This document shows positions 1-6,612 of a stretch of DNA of 13,902 nt, in pieces. The notes beneath the pieces are model-generated. The model had not been told where the DNA came from, searched no databases, and was given only the letters and a program-made list of their open reading frames with translations. A program made the translations under genes and the position numbers. Position 1 is the first letter of the stretch, and each line of letters opens with the position of its first letter. Origin of the DNA: Peptococcaceae bacterium (GTDB lineage Bacteria > Bacillota > Peptococcia > DRI-13 > UBA5745); assembly GCA_031264885.1 (NCBI GenBank), contig JAISDM010000218.1:1-13902 (forward strand), in the 5' to 3' direction.

Positions 1-135
1 CGTCGGACAAGGCGGAGGAAGGAGGCATACCCGCAGTGGTATGGCGACTGACGACAACGCAGTCCGGCGGCGAAAGGGCAAGTGAAAAATCGCAGATTAT
101 TGTTTAACGAGTCCTAAGAAAGGAGGCGTCACATA
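1..135 (+). promoter_or_regulatory. 5' leader of rplJ
   Basis: No convincing gene is visible here. Two hairpins can be drawn: CATACC (26-31) with GGTATG (38-43), and GACTG (46-50) with CAGTC (60-64). The segment ends in AAGGAGG (about 120-126), which serves rplJ. In many bacteria the region before rplJ carries an RNA leader bound by L10 (or L10-L12) that represses the operon. The position fits, but I could not match the family's conserved core, so this is a positional suggestion only. The 13-mer AACGAGTCCTAAG (106-118) recurs before rpsG. Confidence 0.4.
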
Positions 136-654
136 TTGGCAAACCTCGAACAGAAAAAAGCGGAAGTCGAACAGATCAAGGCCCATTTTACCGGCGCGAA
201 ATCCGTGATCTTCGCGGATTATCTCGGGCTGACCGTGAAAGAGATGACCGTGCTCCGCGCCCAATTGCGCAAGGCGGCGGTCGTATTGAAGGTATATAAG
301 AATACCTTGGTGAAACGCGCTGTGGCGGACGCGGGCGTGGAAGGCGTCGATCCGTATTTGACCGGGACAAACATGTGGGCGTTCAGCCAGGAAGACCCGG
401 TGGCGGCCGCGAAGGTTCTCCGGGAATTCGCGAGAACCCATCCCAAATTGATTCTCAAGGGCGGCGTGATCGACAACAAGGTCTTTGACGCGGACGGCGC
501 CAAAGCGCTGGCCGATTTGCCTTCCAGAGAAGTGCTGCTGGCGCGGCTGGCCGGAACCATGCAGGCCCCGATTACGGGGCTGGCCATCGTACTCCAGGGC
601 CCGATCCGCAAAATGGGATACGCGCTGGAGGCGCTCAGGAAATCCAAAGAATAA
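136..654 (+). CDS. rplJ: 50S ribosomal protein L10
   Basis: L10 forms the base of the ribosomal stalk. Its N-terminal domain binds 23S rRNA together with L11, and its C-terminal helix carries the L7/L12 dimers that recruit GTPase factors. The protein is 172 residues, normal for the family. It shows the L10 N-terminal pattern (KSVIFADYLGLTV, then LRKAAVVLKVYKNTLVKRA), and its charged C-terminus EALRKSKE fits the L12-binding helix. The start is a TTG at 136, chosen because GGAGG lies nine bases upstream and the protein then begins MANLEQKKAEVEQIK, as expected. rplL follows after a 252-bp repeat-filled spacer, longer than usual for this pair. In relatives L10 represses its own operon. Confidence 0.96.
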   Translation: MANLEQKKAEVEQIKAHFTGAKSVIFADYLGLTVKEMTVLRAQLRKAAVVLKVYKNTLVKRAVADAGVEGVDPYLTGTNMWAFSQEDPVAAAKVLREFARTHPKLILKGGVIDNKVFDADGAKALADLPSREVLLARLAGTMQAPITGLAIVLQGPIRKMGYALEALRKSKE

Positions 655-690
655 AGGCGGCGTCCCGGGGCTTGACAACGACCCCCTATG

Positions 691-746
691 CAGGGGCGGC
701 ATTCTGCCGCCCGGGACCGTCCGAAAACTATCATATCTTGTCATTC
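691..746. repeat. 56-bp inverted repeat, left copy
   Basis: The reverse complement of this segment matches 1329-1384 at 51 of 56 positions, so rplL is flanked by two inverted copies of one element. The left end is a GC-rich hairpin (694-712: GGGCGGCA, loop TTC, TGCCGCCC). The right end reads ATCATATCTTGTCATTC and runs into the palindromic element at 740-814. The identity is read directly from the sequence; the element's nature is unknown. Confidence 0.9.
694..712. repeat. REP-like hairpin, copy 1
   Basis: This is an 8-bp perfect stem GGGCGGCA/TGCCGCCC with a TTC loop. The same hairpin occurs at 1363-1381, 1489-1505 and 1537-1555. It resembles short repetitive extragenic palindromes. No T-run follows, so it is not a standard terminator. 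Confidence 0.8.
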
Positions 747-814
747 TGGGCTTGTCCCAGAATCCAGGTTCCTTTGTCTGTCATTTTTGGATTCCGGCAT
801 AAAGCCGGAATGAC
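740..814. repeat. MITE-like double palindrome
   Basis: Two hairpins stand side by side: ATTCTGGG (743-750) with CCCAGAAT (756-763), and ATTCCGGC (791-798) with GCCGGAAT (804-811), each with a 5-nt loop. The unit starts GTCATT (740-745) and ends AATGAC (809-814), giving it short terminal inverted repeats. Elements of this look are scattered through many bacterial genomes. It contains no coding sequence. A related 18-bp fragment lies at 1421-1438. Confidence 0.65.
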
Positions 815-856
815 GGGATGAGCGCGTTTTCAGACGATCTGGCCCGCCCGTGTGAA

Positions 857-888
857 CATTCGATTATCATTCGATTATTTTCGATTAT
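857..888 (+). repeat. Triple direct repeat before rplL
   Basis: CATTCGATTAT occurs at 857-867 and exactly again at 868-878, followed by the variant TTTCGATTAT at 879-888. The array ends two bases before the rplL ribosome binding site AGGAGG (891-896). The period is about one helical turn. It is AT-rich in a GC-rich setting, which may keep the translation start unstructured, or it may be a protein site. Confidence 0.8.
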
Positions 889-906
889 TAAGGAGGAAAC
901 AGATTT

Positions 907-1290
907 ATGGCTAAGATTAACGATGTAATTGAGATCGTAAAAGGCTTGACAGTTTTGGAACTTTCAGAGCTGGTGAAGGCTTTCGAAGAGGAATTTGGCG
1001 TATCCGCCGCCGCGCCGGTTATGGCGGCGGCCGGCCCGGCGGTCGGCGCCGCGGCCGCTGTGGCCGCGGAAGAGGAACAGACGGAGTTCGACGTCATTCT
1101 GAACGCGGCCGGTGAGAAGAAGATCAATGTGATCAAGGTGGTGCGCGAGCTCACCGGACTGGGGCTGAAGGAAGCCAAGGATCTGGTGGACGGCGCGCCG
1201 AAACCTGTCAAAGAAAAGGTTTCAAAAGAAGAAGCCGAATCTGTCAGAGCCAAGTTGGAAGAAGCCGGGGCGCAGGTACAAGTCAAATAA
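907..1290 (+). CDS. rplL: 50S ribosomal protein L7/L12
   Basis: L7/L12 is the mobile stalk protein, present in several copies per ribosome, that recruits and stimulates EF-Tu, EF-G, IF2 and release factors. At 127 residues it has family length. Residues 1 to about 33 (MAKINDVIEIVKGLTVLELSELV...) form the dimerisation domain that binds L10. Residues 34 to about 57 are a flexible Ala/Gly/Pro hinge. Residues 58-127 are the globular domain, including the conserved factor-binding stretch INVIKVVRELTGLGLKEAKDLV. ATG 907 follows AGGAGG with ten bases between. The gene is framed by the two arms of a 56-bp inverted repeat and preceded by the triple direct repeat. No clear terminator lies between it and asnS. 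Confidence 0.98.
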   Translation: MAKINDVIEIVKGLTVLELSELVKAFEEEFGVSAAAPVMAAAGPAVGAAAAVAAEEEQTEFDVILNAAGEKKINVIKVVRELTGLGLKEAKDLVDGAPKPVKEKVSKEEAESVRAKLEEAGAQVQVK

Positions 1291-1328
1291 TGATTGCTGT
1301 TCAGAGGGTATCGCGGTAAGGATTCGTT

Positions 1329-1384
1329 AAATGACAAGATATGATCGTTTCTGGACGGTCCCGGGCGGCAGGATGCCGCCCCTG
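1329..1384. repeat. 56-bp inverted repeat, right copy
   Basis: This is the inverted partner of 691-746 (five mismatches), lying 38 bp after the rplL stop codon. It contains REP-like hairpin copy 2 at 1363-1381 (GGGCGGCA, loop GGA, TGCCGCCC). Relative to the other copies only the loop differs, so the stem is preserved. Confidence 0.9.
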
Positions 1385-1420
1385 CGGTATAGGTATCCCC
1401 TGTGAACAGTAACAAAAAAT

Positions 1421-1438
1421 GGATTCCGGGACAAGCCC
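1421..1438. repeat. Fragment of the double-palindrome element
   Basis: GGATTCCGGGACAAGCCC matches 17 of 18 bases of the reverse complement of the element at 740-814. Its expected continuation (AGAATGAC) is missing; the CRISPR-like repeat starts two bases later. It looks like a truncated or interrupted copy. Confidence 0.55.
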
Positions 1439-1440
1439 TT

Positions 1441-1469
1441 CTGTTCCCCGCGTATGCGGGGGTGATCCC
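1441..1469 (+). repeat. Solitary type I-E CRISPR-like repeat
   Basis: The segment reads CTGTTCCCCGCGTATGCG followed by GGGGTGATCCC. It has a perfect 6-bp stem CCCCGC (1446-1451), a GTAT loop and GCGGGG (1456-1461), then GTGATCCC. That is the layout of type I-E repeats (TTCCCCGC, loop, GCGGGG, then an ATC-type tail), and it is closest to the Gram-positive versions ending GTGATCC. There is only one unit, with no second repeat at spacer distance and no cas gene here. It is therefore an orphan repeat or a look-alike, not an array. A degenerate relative lies at 10557-10584. Confidence 0.5.
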
Positions 1470-1488
1470 TCTATCTGGATTCTAAGAA

Positions 1489-1555
1489 GGCGGCAGAATG
1501 CCGCCCCTGCGGCGCCGCGAATGACGTGTCCCGTAGGGGCGGCATTCTGCCGCCC
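1489..1555. repeat. Pair of facing REP-like hairpins
   Basis: A 24-bp segment (1489-1512) is repeated inverted at 1531-1554 with one mismatch and an 18-base gap. Each arm contains its own small hairpin (copies 3 and 4, GGCGGCA/TGCCGCC stem). The pair can fold either as two small hairpins or as one long stem. It lies 36 bp upstream of the asnS start. The surrounding spacer (1291-1590) otherwise holds only the right inverted-repeat copy, the element fragment and the CRISPR-like repeat. Confidence 0.8.
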
Positions 1556-1590
1556 GCCCGTCTGAGAATGACAAAACTGGAGGAAAATCC

Positions 1591-2985
1591 ATGCAGAGAC
1601 TGGAAATAAAGCGGCTTTTGGCGGCCGGCCCGGATTATGAAGGCCGGGAAGTGACGGTTTGCGGATGGGTTAAGACCATTCGGAATAATAAGGCGCTGGG
1701 ATTTATTGAGATGAACGACGGTTCCTGTTTTCAAGGGCTCCAGGTCGTCCTGGAGGAAAGCCGGCTGGAGAATTTCAAGGAAATCCTCAGACAGAACGTG
1801 GGAGCGGCGCTGACAGTCAGCGGCAAGGTCGTTCTGACGCCGGAGCGCGGCCAGCCCTTGGAGGTACACGCGCTGCGGATAGAAGTGGAAGGCGCGTCGG
1901 CCCCGGATTATCCGCTGCAGAAGAAGCGCCACAGCCTGGAATTCCTTCGGAGCGTCGCTCATCTGCGCGCGCGCACCAATACGCTGAACGCGGTTTTTAG
2001 GGTGCGGAGCGTGACGGCTTACGCCATCCATAAGTTCTTTAACGAATCGGGTTTTGTATATGTACACACCCCCATCATCACCGGCAGCGACGCCGAAGGC
2101 GCCGGGGAGATGTTCCGGGTGACCACCTTGGACGACAGAGACCCGGCGCGGAATCAGGCCGGCGAAACGGATTATACACAGGATTTTTTTGGCAGGCGCG
2201 CGCATCTGACGGTATCCGGCCAATTGCAGGCGGAATGTATGGCGCTGGCCTTTGGGAAGGTCTATACCTTTGGCCCCACCTTCCGGGCCGAAAATTCCAA
2301 TACGCCCCGCCACGCCGCGGAATTCTGGATGATCGAGCCGGAGATCGCCTTTGCCGGGCTGGAGGACGATATGCGCCTGGCCCAGGATATGCTTCAATAC
2401 ACGCTGCGTTATATATTAGAGGAATGCCCCGATGAGATGCGCTTTTTAAACGATTTTTACGATCCCGGCCTGGTTGATCGGCTGTGGGGGATCGTTCGCT
2501 CAGAATTTGCCCGGCTGACCTATACGGAAGCGGTGGCGCTTCTGGAGCCCCGTCAGGATCTCTTTGAATATCCCGTCCGCTGGGGGGCGGATTTACAGAC
2601 GGAGCATGAACGTTATCTCGCGGAGCAGGTTTTTGGCAAGCCGGTTTTTGTCACCGATTATCCCAAAGAGATCAAAGCTTTTTATATGCGCTTGAATGAC
2701 GACGGCCAAACCGTGGCGGCGATGGATCTGCTGGCGCCCGGCGTGGGAGAGATCATCGGCGGCAGCCAGCGTGAGGAACGGCTGGATGTGCTGAAAGCCC
2801 GGATGAGCGGGATGGGTCTGGCGGAGGAAGGCTACCGCTGGTATCAGGAACTGCGTCAATACGGCGGCGTCCGGCACGCCGGCTTCGGCCTCGGGTTCGA
2901 GCGTCTCCTCATGTATGTCACCGGAATCAGCAATATCCGGGATGTGATCCCCTTCCCGAGGGTGACCGGATCCGCTGAATTTTAA
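1591..2985 (+). CDS. asnS: Asparaginyl-tRNA synthetase
   Basis: AsnRS charges tRNA-Asn with asparagine using ATP, in the cytoplasm. The 464-residue protein has the bacterial AsnRS layout. An OB-fold anticodon-binding domain occupies about residues 15-110 (VTVCGWVKTIRNNKALGFIEM). The class II catalytic core carries motif 1 near FFNESGFVYVHTPIITGS, motif 2 around 228-250 (TFRAENSNTPRHAAEFWMIE), and motif 3 GFGLGFERLL at 431-440. The segment DFFGRRAHLTVSGQLQ and the absence of a GAD insert separate it from bacterial AspRS. ATG 1591 has GGAGG just upstream. Its place between rplL and rpoB is unusual. No T-box leader is recognisable, although Bacillota often use one for this gene. rpoB has its own promoter-like sequence just after asnS. 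Confidence 0.95.
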   Translation: MQRLEIKRLLAAGPDYEGREVTVCGWVKTIRNNKALGFIEMNDGSCFQGLQVVLEESRLENFKEILRQNVGAALTVSGKVVLTPERGQPLEVHALRIEVEGASAPDYPLQKKRHSLEFLRSVAHLRARTNTLNAVFRVRSVTAYAIHKFFNESGFVYVHTPIITGSDAEGAGEMFRVTTLDDRDPARNQAGETDYTQDFFGRRAHLTVSGQLQAECMALAFGKVYTFGPTFRAENSNTPRHAAEFWMIEPEIAFAGLEDDMRLAQDMLQYTLRYILEECPDEMRFLNDFYDPGLVDRLWGIVRSEFARLTYTEAVALLEPRQDLFEYPVRWGADLQTEHERYLAEQVFGKPVFVTDYPKEIKAFYMRLNDDGQTVAAMDLLAPGVGEIIGGSQREERLDVLKARMSGMGLAEEGYRWYQELRQYGGVRHAGFGLGFERLLMYVTGISNIRDVIPFPRVTGSAEF

Positions 2986-3008
2986 CAAAAATTCCATTTT
3001 AAGATAGC

Positions 3009-3043
3009 TTGACAGACCTGGATTATTTATGTTAATATATAAT
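3009..3043 (+). promoter_or_regulatory. Probable rpoB promoter
   Basis: A consensus -35 TTGACA (3009-3014) is followed 18 bases later by TAATAT (3033-3038), with an upstream TG in the extended -10 position (TGTTAATAT). A perfect TATAAT sits at 3038-3043, but 23 bases from the -35, which is too far. The site lies 23 bp after the asnS stop, in a locally AT-rich stretch. It implies a leader of roughly 200 nt before rpoB. Confidence 0.55.
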
Positions 3044-3097
3044 ACCATGGTTTAATACACCCACAATATGGAAATACTATCCTGTGAATAATTTGCG

Positions 3098-3140
3098 CAA
3101 GGTGAGTTCCTGAACGCAGTTCCTGAACGCCTTGTTTTTT
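3098..3140 (+). terminator. Terminator-like hairpin in the rpoB leader
   Basis: CAAGG (3098-3102) pairs with CCTTG (3130-3134). Inside it, GTTC (3106-3109) pairs with GAAC (3125-3128), and GAAC (3112-3115) with GTTC (3119-3122). Six T residues follow (3135-3140). The stem is interrupted by internal loops and is only moderately strong. Because the likely promoter lies upstream and rpoB downstream, it could attenuate rpoBC transcription or terminate read-through from asnS. The loop region is built from an exact 13-bp tandem repeat (3105-3117 and 3118-3130). Confidence 0.45.
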
Positions 3141-3246
3141 GACCTGACCGCCTGTTGTGTGCTTTTATTGTGAGGGTTTTGTCACGCATAGAGAAGTGTC
3201 CGGCTATCGTTATCGCGCGGCGGATCCAAAGTGAGAGGTGATGTGC

Positions 3247-6200
3247 ATGGGGTATTTTATTCAGGCAGGTAAACGAACCCGAAAAAGCTTTGCGCGAATC
3301 AAAGAAATTTTGGGAATGCCGAATTTGATTGAAATCCAGCAGAATTCGTATGAATGGTTCCTTAAAGAAGGGCTCAGGGAGATGTTTCGCGATATTTCCC
3401 CTATCCAGGACTTTACGGGGAACCTGGTCTTGGAGTTCATCGACTACAGTCTGGGAGAACCCAAGTATCAGGTGGAGGAATGCAAGGAAAGAGACGTGAC
3501 TTTCGCTGTTCCTCTGCGGGTTAAAGTGCGCCTTATCAATAAGGAAACCGGAGAAGTCAAAGAGCAGGAAGTTTTTATGGGCGATTTTCCTCTGATGACC
3601 GATAAAGGCACGTTTATTATCAATGGAGCGGAAAGGGTTATTGTCAGCCAGTTGGTGCGCTCCCCCAGCGTCTATTACGCGGAGGAGATAGACACCAACG
3701 GCAAGAAGCTGTTCAGCGCCACCATCATCCCCAACAGGGGCGCGTGGCTGGAACTGGAAACCGATTCCAACGAGAACATCTATGTGAGGGTGGACCGGAC
3801 CCGCAAGCTGCCGGTGACGGTGCTGCTCCGCGCTTTGGGCTACGGAAGCAACGGACAAATCCTGGAGGCGTTCGGGAACGACGAACGGATCCGGCTGACC
3901 ATGGAGCGGGATCATACCGAATCGGAGGACGACGCCTTGGTAGAGATATACAAGCGTCTGCGTCCGGGGGAGCCGCCCACGGTGGACAGCGCCAGGAGCC
4001 TGCTGAACACACTGTTCTTTGATCCCAAGAGGTACGATCTGGCCAAGGTGGGGCGCTACAAGCTGAACAAAAAGTTAAACATCGACGTGCCTGTGACGAC
4101 CCGCAACATCACCCGAGAGGATATTGTGGCCAGCGTGAACTACCTCCTGGGACTGATGAACGGAGAAGGCAATGTAGACGATATCGACCATTTGGGGAAC
4201 CGCAGACTCCGGTCCGTGGGGGAATTGCTCCAGAATCAGTTCAGGATCGGGCTTTCCAGGATGGAGCGGGTTGTGCGGGAACGGATGACCATTCAGGATG
4301 TGGAAGTGATCACACCCCAGGTTTTGATCAATATCCGTCCCGTGGTGGCCGCCATCAAGGAATTCTTCGGATCCAGCCAGCTGTCCCAGTTCATGGATCA
4401 GACCAATCCCCTGGGGGAACTGACCCATAAGCGGAGGCTGTCCGCGCTGGGGCCGGGGGGCCTGTCCAGGGAACGCGCCAGTTACGAGGTCCGGGACGTG
4501 CATCACTCCCATTACGGCCGGATGTGCCCCATAGAGACCCCGGAAGGGCCCAACATCGGCCTGATCGGCAATTTAAGCACCTATGCCCGGGTCAATGAGT
4601 ATGGATTCATTGAAACGCCCTACCGCAAGGTGGATAAGGAGACAGGCCGGGTGTCGGATACCATTGAGTATCTGGACGCCACGGAAGAGGATAAATACGT
4701 GATCGGCCAGTCCAACGTGGGTTTGGACGAGAACCGCCGGATCAGGGATCAGCGGGTCAACGCCCGTAAGGCCCACGATATTTTGGTGGTGCCGCCCGAG
4801 AGGGTGGAGTATCTGGACGTGTCTCCCAAGCAGGTGGTGTCCATCGCCACCGCCATGATCCCCTTCCTGGAGCATGACGACGCCAACCGGGCGCTGATGG
4901 GGGCCAACATGCAGCGTCAGGCGGTGCCGCTTCTGCGCACGGAAGCGCCGTTGGTGGGCACGGGCGAGGAATACAAGGCGGCGAAGGATTCAGGCGTGGT
5001 GGCCGTGGCGAGGAATTCCGGCGTGGTGGAATACGTCAGTTCCAGGGAGATCCACATCCGTACGGCCGAGGGCCAATTGGACCGCTACAAATTGATTAAA
5101 TTCTCCAGATCCAACCAGGGGACCTGCATCAACCAGAAACCCATCATTGTCCGCGGGGAGGCGGTGGAGGCGGGTCAGATCATCGCGGACGGGCCTTCCA
5201 CGGATCAGGGGGAGCTGGCCCTGGGCCGGAATGTGCTGGTGGCCTTTATGACATGGGAAGGCTACAACTACGAAGACGCCATCTTGATCAGCCGCAAGCT
5301 GGTCAAGGATGATTATTTTACCTCCATTCACATTGAGGAATACGAGTGCGACGCCCGGGATACCAAGCTGGGTTCGGAGGAGATCACCCGGGATATCCCG
5401 AACGTGGGCGAAGAAGTGCTGAAGGATTTGGACGACCGGGGCATCATCCGCATTGGCGCGGAAGTCAGGCCGGGGGATATTCTGGTGGGCAAGGTGACCC
5501 CCAAGGGCGAAACGGAGCTGACGGCGGAAGAACGGCTGCTGCGGGCCATTTTTGGCGAGAAGGCCCGTGAGGTTCGGGATACCTCCCTGCGGGTGCCCCA
5601 CGGGGAAGCCGGCAAAATCGTGGACGTGAAGGTTTTTTCCCGTGAAAACGGCGACGAGCTGGCGCCGGGCGTGAATCAAATCGTCCGGGTGTACATCGCT
5701 CAGAAGCGCAAGATTTCCGAAGGGGACAAAATGGCGGGCCGCCACGGGAACAAGGGGGTTATCTCCCGGATCATGCCCGAGGAGGATATGCCCTTTCTGC
5801 CGGACGGCACGCCCATCGAGATCGTGCTGAATCCCCTCGGCGTGCCTTCCCGTATGAACATCGGCCAGATTCTGGAGACCCACTTGGGCTGGGCGGCCAA
5901 AGAGCTGGGCATCCACATGGCCACGCCGGTTTTTGACGGCGCCACGGAGAAGGACATCATGGAGAATCTGATTGAAGCGGGGCTGCCCGGCTCCGGCAAG
6001 ACCGTTCTGTACGACGGCAGAACGGGGCTGCCCTTTGATAATCCCATTACGGTGGGATATATGTATATGCTGAAGCTGGCGCATCTGGTGGACGACAAGA
6101 TCCATGCCCGCTCCACAGGCCCTTATTCGCTGGTGACTCAGCAGCCCCTGGGCGGCAAGGCCCAGTTCGGCGGACAGCGCTTCGGGGAGATGGAGGTGTG

Positions 6201-6597
6201 GGCGCTGGAGGCTTATGGGGCTTCCTACACGCTCCAGGAAATTTTGACCGTCAAGTCGGACGACGTCGTGGGCCGGGTCAAAACCTACGAGGCCATCGTC
6301 AAGGGCGAGAACGTGCCGGAACCCGGGGTGCCAGAATCCTTCAAGGTGCTGATTAAGGAGCTTCAGAGCCTGTGCCTGGATGTGAAGGTGCTTTCGGAGA
6401 ACAATGAGGAAATCGAGATACATGAAATGGACGACGACGTCAGCGAGGCGGCGAAAGAATTCGGGTTGGACCAGGCTTCCCAGGATGTTCCCGAATACAT
6501 GAATGTCCAAGAGGAGATGCCTGCGGAAGCAGACGAGGAAAAGGATGATTTTATGGATTTTGATGAAGAGATCGAAGAAGTAGACGAAGAGTTCTGA
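3247..6597 (+). CDS. rpoB: RNA polymerase subunit beta
   Basis: Beta is one of the two large catalytic subunits of RNA polymerase and contains the rifampicin pocket. I chose ATG 3247, giving 1116 residues beginning MGYFIQAGKRTRKSF. GAGAGG lies eight bases upstream, and the alternative starts at 3238 and 3241 overlap that site. The rifampicin region is at residues 375-401 (GSSQLSQFMDQTNPLGELTH...). Asp384, His394 and Ser399 correspond to E. coli 516, 526 and 531, and all are the sensitive-type residues. Later conserved blocks include HYGRMCPIETPEGPNIGLI, GYNYEDAI, KISEGDKMAGRHGNKG and GGKAQFGGQRFGEMEVWALE. The protein is compact, with none of the large lineage inserts of E. coli beta. The last ~65 residues are acidic. 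rpoC starts 15 bp after the stop. Confidence 0.98.
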   Translation: MGYFIQAGKRTRKSFARIKEILGMPNLIEIQQNSYEWFLKEGLREMFRDISPIQDFTGNLVLEFIDYSLGEPKYQVEECKERDVTFAVPLRVKVRLINKETGEVKEQEVFMGDFPLMTDKGTFIINGAERVIVSQLVRSPSVYYAEEIDTNGKKLFSATIIPNRGAWLELETDSNENIYVRVDRTRKLPVTVLLRALGYGSNGQILEAFGNDERIRLTMERDHTESEDDALVEIYKRLRPGEPPTVDSARSLLNTLFFDPKRYDLAKVGRYKLNKKLNIDVPVTTRNITREDIVASVNYLLGLMNGEGNVDDIDHLGNRRLRSVGELLQNQFRIGLSRMERVVRERMTIQDVEVITPQVLINIRPVVAAIKEFFGSSQLSQFMDQTNPLGELTHKRRLSALGPGGLSRERASYEVRDVHHSHYGRMCPIETPEGPNIGLIGNLSTYARVNEYGFIETPYRKVDKETGRVSDTIEYLDATEEDKYVIGQSNVGLDENRRIRDQRVNARKAHDILVVPPERVEYLDVSPKQVVSIATAMIPFLEHDDANRALMGANMQRQAVPLLRTEAPLVGTGEEYKAAKDSGVVAVARNSGVVEYVSSREIHIRTAEGQLDRYKLIKFSRSNQGTCINQKPIIVRGEAVEAGQIIADGPSTDQGELALGRNVLVAFMTWEGYNYEDAILISRKLVKDDYFTSIHIEEYECDARDTKLGSEEITRDIPNVGEEVLKDLDDRGIIRIGAEVRPGDILVGKVTPKGETELTAEERLLRAIFGEKAREVRDTSLRVPHGEAGKIVDVKVFSRENGDELAPGVNQIVRVYIAQKRKISEGDKMAGRHGNKGVISRIMPEEDMPFLPDGTPIEIVLNPLGVPSRMNIGQILETHLGWAAKELGIHMATPVFDGATEKDIMENLIEAGLPGSGKTVLYDGRTGLPFDNPITVGYMYMLKLAHLVDDKIHARSTGPYSLVTQQPLGGKAQFGGQRFGEMEVWALEAYGASYTLQEILTVKSDDVVGRVKTYEAIVKGENVPEPGVPESFKVLIKELQSLCLDVKVLSENNEEIEIHEMDDDVSEAAKEFGLDQASQDVPEYMNVQEEMPAEADEEKDDFMDFDEEIEEVDEEF

Positions 6598-6612
6598 GAG
6601 GAGATGGGTCTA

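Noticed and set aside
3..107. Open frame entering from the left edge, possibly the end of rplA
   Set aside because: The 34 residues do not resemble the L1 C-terminus and the composition looks like RNA leader.
672..692. TTGACA with downstream TATGCA as a promoter before rplL
   Set aside because: The two boxes are only nine bases apart, and no suitable -10 exists at 16-18 bases (the region is a GC-rich hairpin).
1303..1318. Sequence GGGTATCGCGGTAA resembling the T-box core before asnS
   Set aside because: The conserved T-box bulge is incomplete, and the preceding bases are the rplL end, leaving no room for the specifier stem. No antiterminator/terminator pair with a T-run follows.
1362..1384. 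Rho-independent terminator after rplL
   Set aside because: The hairpin is strong but no T-run follows, and the same hairpin occurs in non-terminal places.
1441..1555. A CRISPR array between rplL and asnS
   Set aside because: Only one CRISPR-like unit is present. The neighbouring palindromes are a different family and are not spaced as repeats and spacers.
3038..3043. Perfect TATAAT as the rpoB -10 box
   Set aside because: It lies 23 bases from the TTGACA; TAATAT at 18 bases with an upstream TG fits better. The TATAAT could still be used with a different upstream element.
4369..4449. Rifampicin-resistance substitutions in RpoB
   Set aside because: The residues equivalent to E. coli Asp516, His526 and Ser531 are the sensitive type; the DQTNPL variation is normal for Bacillota.
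4990..6510. Long antisense open frame within rpoB
   Set aside because: It is a shadow of the codon bias of the rpoB frame, with no recognisable domain. The same holds for the other antisense frames in rpoC, asnS, rpsG and fusA.
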